Shown one piece after another: positions 8,100 to 11,100 of a stretch of DNA of 11,100 nt. The stretch comes from DAIOEK01 sp964648485 (GTDB taxonomy: Bacteria; Chloroflexota; Anaerolineae; Anaerolineales; Anaerolineaceae): NCBI GenBank assembly GCA_964648485.1, contig CAZYOF010000034.1:1-11100 (forward strand), written 5' to 3'. Every line of letters starts with the position of its first letter. Positions within the stretch are counted from its first letter, which is position 1. The position numbers and the translations under genes were made by a program. The notes under the pieces are model-generated. The model was given only the letters and a program-made list of their open reading frames with translations. It was not told where the DNA came from and searched no databases.

Positions 8100-9734
8100 A
8101 TGAATCAACTAACTCCATCCAGGGACATCGGCTCAATTATCACAATTGATGAATATGATCGACAGAAATTTGTTATATCAGATATTCATAAGGGAGGTAT
8201 GGGGATCGTATACCAGTTGCTACCGGTCAATCCTTTTACTGAAGCACTGGCTCTTAAATCTTATTTAAAGGATCAATCATTTAGTCATTTCGAAAAAGAG
8301 GCAAGAATATGGTTTTCCATATCAGACCATCCAAATATTGCCCGACCTTATTGGTATGGATTGTTTGATGCAAAATATTCAATCCTCGCCGAATGGTATC
8401 CGGCCACTGTAAACGAATATTTCATTGAATCGTCAAAGAAAGTGGAATTTCAAACTCTTATCCTGGGGATACTTTCCGGATTAAATTATGCTTACGAAAA
8501 ACATGGTGTAATCCATCGAGATATTAAACCGAGTAACATCCTCTTGGATAAAGACAAGAACCCTAAAATAAATGACTTTGGGATAAGTATTTTTTTTAGT
8601 GAGAAGAATACCATTTTGTATGGAACAAAAGAATATATGGCGCCAGAATTATTTATTGGCTATCCATCATCTGTAAAAACTGATATCTACGCATTGGGCG
8701 CCACTTTATTTGAAATTATTACTAAAAACCATGTCATTGATTATGTCACCTTTGATGAGAAGAAGAAGGAACTAGAAAAACACCAAAAAAAACTGGGGGC
8801 GTGGATCAACCCATATATTGAATTAATTCTTGCTTGCATTCAAGAAGGTCCAAATTCGCGTCCATCGAGTTATGTAGATTTATTTGATTTACTTAAAACC
8901 AGTGATGCCAAAATAGATAGAAACAGACAATCAGAATTCGAGGTAACTGGAAAAGCCACCGTCTTGGTAAAGCAAGGAAAAGCTGAAGAAGCAATAAGTC
9001 TTCTTCAATCATTTCTAAATAATGAAAATAATAATTCTTTGGTGCTTTCCACACTAGGAACTTGTTATATAAGGTTAGGAAAAACTGAAAATGCGATAGA
9101 GAACTATAAAAAAGCTTGTGCAGGGTTGAATATCACCAAAGGGATGTATAAAGGCACCCTTCTTCCTGATCCATACGCGAACTTGGCTTTTTTATACCTT
9201 ACTCAAAGTAGGTTCGAAGATGCTTCGGAAATATTAGAATTATTATGGCAATTAGGTAATGAAACCGATCCTAGGATCTTTTATACTTACCCTGAAATCG
9301 GTTGGTATCAATTATATAAAGGAGATTTTGTTAACTCTCAGAATTTGCTTATGACTGCATTTAGAACAATGAAGCCTAATTCTTTCAATATTCAATGGCT
9401 AATCCTGTCTCTTTATCTATCTGGAAAACTAGACCGTTATAAAATCGATCTTTATGAATTACTAATAGAATCATTCCCGAAGTTTGATACAAGTACCGCT
9501 CTTCAGGCTCTATTAGTAGCAAATGTTTTAGAATCTAACAAGCAAAGGAAGTTACATCAAAAGATTCTTGCAGATTGTTATTCAGACCTTAGGCAAATCG
9601 CAGATGAATTACAATTGAATTACGGTTTCGAACGATTGCCATTATCGACAAATGCGCAAATATCAATTCTTATGTCTTTGGATTATGCTGTAACAGGAGG
9701 GAAATATTATGGGGTTATTCGACAATCTTTTTAA
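8100..9734 (+). CDS. Ser/Thr protein kinase with C-terminal TPR repeats (second copy of this architecture)
   Basis: This 544-residue cytosolic protein has a Hanks kinase at about 24-270 and a TPR region at about 280-500. Motifs: G-loop KGGMGIVY (31-38), K53 (ALK), helix-C E67, HRDIKPSN (139-146), DFG (159-161), APE (181-183), DIYALG (195-200) and R254. All are intact, so activity is likely. The DFG-to-APE loop is short, about 25 residues, unlike the first kinase of the cluster. TPR-like helices are clearest at 282-340 (GKAEEAISLLQSFL, LGKTENAIENYKKA) and 358-385. The core resembles the first kinase closely (GVIHRD-KP-NILLDK), suggesting an ancient duplication followed by divergence. There is no clear ribosome site before the ATG, but the glycine loop begins only 30 residues in, so the start cannot be much later. 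It follows the FHA kinase by 59 bp and overlaps the next gene by 26 bp. Confidence 0.92.
   Translation: MNQLTPSRDIGSIITIDEYDRQKFVISDIHKGGMGIVYQLLPVNPFTEALALKSYLKDQSFSHFEKEARIWFSISDHPNIARPYWYGLFDAKYSILAEWYPATVNEYFIESSKKVEFQTLILGILSGLNYAYEKHGVIHRDIKPSNILLDKDKNPKINDFGISIFFSEKNTILYGTKEYMAPELFIGYPSSVKTDIYALGATLFEIITKNHVIDYVTFDEKKKELEKHQKKLGAWINPYIELILACIQEGPNSRPSSYVDLFDLLKTSDAKIDRNRQSEFEVTGKATVLVKQGKAEEAISLLQSFLNNENNNSLVLSTLGTCYIRLGKTENAIENYKKACAGLNITKGMYKGTLLPDPYANLAFLYLTQSRFEDASEILELLWQLGNETDPRIFYTYPEIGWYQLYKGDFVNSQNLLMTAFRTMKPNSFNIQWLILSLYLSGKLDRYKIDLYELLIESFPKFDTSTALQALLVANVLESNKQRKLHQKILADCYSDLRQIADELQLNYGFERLPLSTNAQISILMSLDYAVTGGKYYGVIRQSF
9695..9700 (+). promoter_or_regulatory. Strong Shine-Dalgarno inside the preceding gene
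   Basis: AGGAGG lies eight bases before ATG 9709, within the last codons of the TPR kinase gene. It is the best ribosome site in the cluster. It fixes the start of the next gene and points to translational coupling across the 26-bp overlap. Confidence 0.8.
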
Positions 9735-11100
9735 TCCTCTTTGGAGTAAGGTTTCGAAATTACCTGAGGAAAAGCAAGTTTCTTTTTCCTTGGTGGTAAT
9801 GAGTTATAGCTATATTCGGTGGCAATTGAAGGAAATTATTACCGATGTAATAAATAAAACTGGACAAAGAGGAATTAGAGATGATTCGGGTCAACCAATC
9901 CATATATCCAAGGTGTCGGAAGATCAACTGCAACGCCTGATAAACAATTTTTCTCTAGGTATATTAAATTCCAATAAAGGAAATGGCGATGATCCAAGTA
10001 AGAAGCTCAGGTTTTTCTCGACCGAAAGACTTGCATATATGCTTATCGTCCCGTTTCAAATGGATGAAAACCACCGCACTGGGTTAAACAAATCAATTGA
10101 TCCTGAAGACAATAGTTATTCAAAAACACCTGATGAAGCCAGGGCTCAGGTCATTGCGTCCTGGATGAAAATATTAAAGATCAACAATCCAGAATTTCCA
10201 CGCGCGATAAACTTGTCGGGTTTCCTAACAAAATGGGATGAGTGCGTACAGGCTATGATTCCAGGAATGTTAATAGGTGTCGCAAGAACTTCAAATACTG
10301 ACATAATTTCTCGAGCAAAAACCGATTGTGGAAATATGCCCAGTCATATTAGGAGCTTTTTCTTAGAATTGGCTGATCGTATGGCTTCGCCAGATTTTCA
10401 TTTTGTAGAACAACAAAAACAAAAACCAGCCCCATCGCCAAATCTCTTCAATTCAGTTGTTCGAGATCAAGGCCGAGATAAAATAGATCTTAGTAAAAAA
10501 GGAGGGGGGTATATAGATTTATTAGCTTCATTATTCTACGTTGCTGCAGAGGATATACTGACCCCAGATGATAAAACGGTGTTTTCTAGTTGGGCAAACT
10601 TAACAACCTCTTATTGGGGAGACGAGCATAAACGGGCTTTTGCAATTGCAGAGCTACATTTCTTAAAAGATGCAAAATCTAGAAGAATTGAAATTCCACC
10701 AGAAATCATTAAGGCGGGCGAACTAATCCCAGTAGACCAACTACCACCTCTTGAAAAGCCGCTATCAGCAAGCGTTGAAGCAATATATTTAAAGGTTTAT
10801 AAACCTACAAATCCCGAAGTTGTCCCAACTTCGTCCATTACTGAATCATTACCGTCTAAGGTCAAACCATTTACTGCAAGGGAACCGTTTGTTGTCAATG
10901 GTCTAGATTTTCAAAGTGAGGTATTTTCTCTTGGTTTTGCAGATAATCAAAGAGAATTAGTAATCGGAGTTGGAGATAGAGTTGTCATATACGATACAAA
11001 AGACATTAATAATCTAACTTCAATTCTTCCACACGGAAATAACAATGACCCGGATTCCACGTCGCCAAATCAGTCAAATTGGAGAATTTGGATAAAACCC
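9709..11100 (+). CDS. Uncharacterised protein with C-terminal WD40-like repeat start, cut by the window edge
   Basis: The frame is open from ATG 9709 to the last base (464 codons, no stop), so the protein is longer than seen. The start is supported by AGGAGG eight bases upstream and overlaps the previous gene by 26 bp in another frame. Residues 1-230 (MGLFDNLFNPLWSKV...) look mostly helical and soluble, with no signal peptide. A Pro/Gln/Lys-rich linker lies near 230-245, then a second mainly helical block (about 260-340), then a linker rich in Pro, Thr and Ser. From about 397 the pattern VNGLDFQSEVFSLGFADNQ, then ELVIGVGDRVVIYDTKD, resembles one WD40 blade (S-V-FSLGF...GxxDRVVIYD), so a beta-propeller probably continues beyond the edge. 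I do not recognise the N-terminal part. The context suggests a sensor, adaptor or substrate for the kinases and the Clp unfoldase. The WD40 call is tentative because only one blade is visible. Confidence 0.8.
   Translation, partial: MGLFDNLFNPLWSKVSKLPEEKQVSFSLVVMSYSYIRWQLKEIITDVINKTGQRGIRDDSGQPIHISKVSEDQLQRLINNFSLGILNSNKGNGDDPSKKLRFFSTERLAYMLIVPFQMDENHRTGLNKSIDPEDNSYSKTPDEARAQVIASWMKILKINNPEFPRAINLSGFLTKWDECVQAMIPGMLIGVARTSNTDIISRAKTDCGNMPSHIRSFFLELADRMASPDFHFVEQQKQKPAPSPNLFNSVVRDQGRDKIDLSKKGGGYIDLLASLFYVAAEDILTPDDKTVFSSWANLTTSYWGDEHKRAFAIAELHFLKDAKSRRIEIPPEIIKAGELIPVDQLPPLEKPLSASVEAIYLKVYKPTNPEVVPTSSITESLPSKVKPFTAREPFVVNGLDFQSEVFSLGFADNQRELVIGVGDRVVIYDTKDINNLTSILPHGNNNDPDSTSPNQSNWRIWIKP

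Noticed and set aside
1918..11100. Toxin-antitoxin, CRISPR or restriction genes
   Set aside because: No nuclease, methylase, Cas or small toxin signature and no regular repeat array was seen in either strand.

Overview
The window reads as a stretch of bacterial chromosome in two parts: an IS-disrupted gene at the left (1-1822), then a one-way, AT-rich run of five plus-strand genes (1918 to the right edge) devoted to Ser/Thr phosphorylation signalling and protein unfolding. Three Hanks-type kinases, FHA and TPR domains and a propeller-like repeat in one cluster are typical of large-genome, signalling-rich bacteria such as Chloroflexota, Cyanobacteria, Planctomycetota or Myxococcota. Chloroflexota is my weak first guess. 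No rRNA, tRNA or marker gene is present to settle it.

Left part: a complete IS256-family element (56-1405, 1350 bp) carries an intact DDE transposase on the minus strand, 28-bp imperfect inverted repeats and an 8-bp target duplication (TGCTCCAG at 48-55 and 1406-1413). Removing the element and one duplication copy joins bases 1-55 to 1414-1822 in one open frame, and the junction lies inside a hydrophobic, membrane-spanning stretch. The element has therefore split a gene for a small membrane-anchored protein of unknown function. The start of that gene lies at or beyond the left edge.

Right part: gene 1 (1918-4251) is a Ser/Thr kinase with a long TPR tail. Gene 2 (4350-6668) is a two-AAA-domain Clp/Hsp100 unfoldase with an N-domain, almost no middle domain, and an LGF tripeptide where ClpA and ClpC carry their ClpP-docking loop. 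Gene 3 (6682-8040) is an FHA domain, a four-cysteine zinc-ribbon-like knuckle and a Ser/Thr kinase. Gene 4 (8100-9734) is a second kinase-TPR protein. Gene 5 (9709 to beyond the right edge) has an unrecognised N-terminal region followed by the start of a WD40-like repeat. Spacings are 98 bp, 13 bp, 59 bp and a 26-bp overlap, so the set looks like one operon.

Inferred working model: the kinases phosphorylate each other or shared partners, the FHA domain reads phosphothreonine, the TPR and propeller parts bind partners or sense a trigger, and the Clp protein unfolds a target, possibly handing it to ClpP. I do not recognise this exact combination as a named system. It recalls the kinase/FHA/ClpV trio of type VI secretion, but no structural secretion gene is visible.
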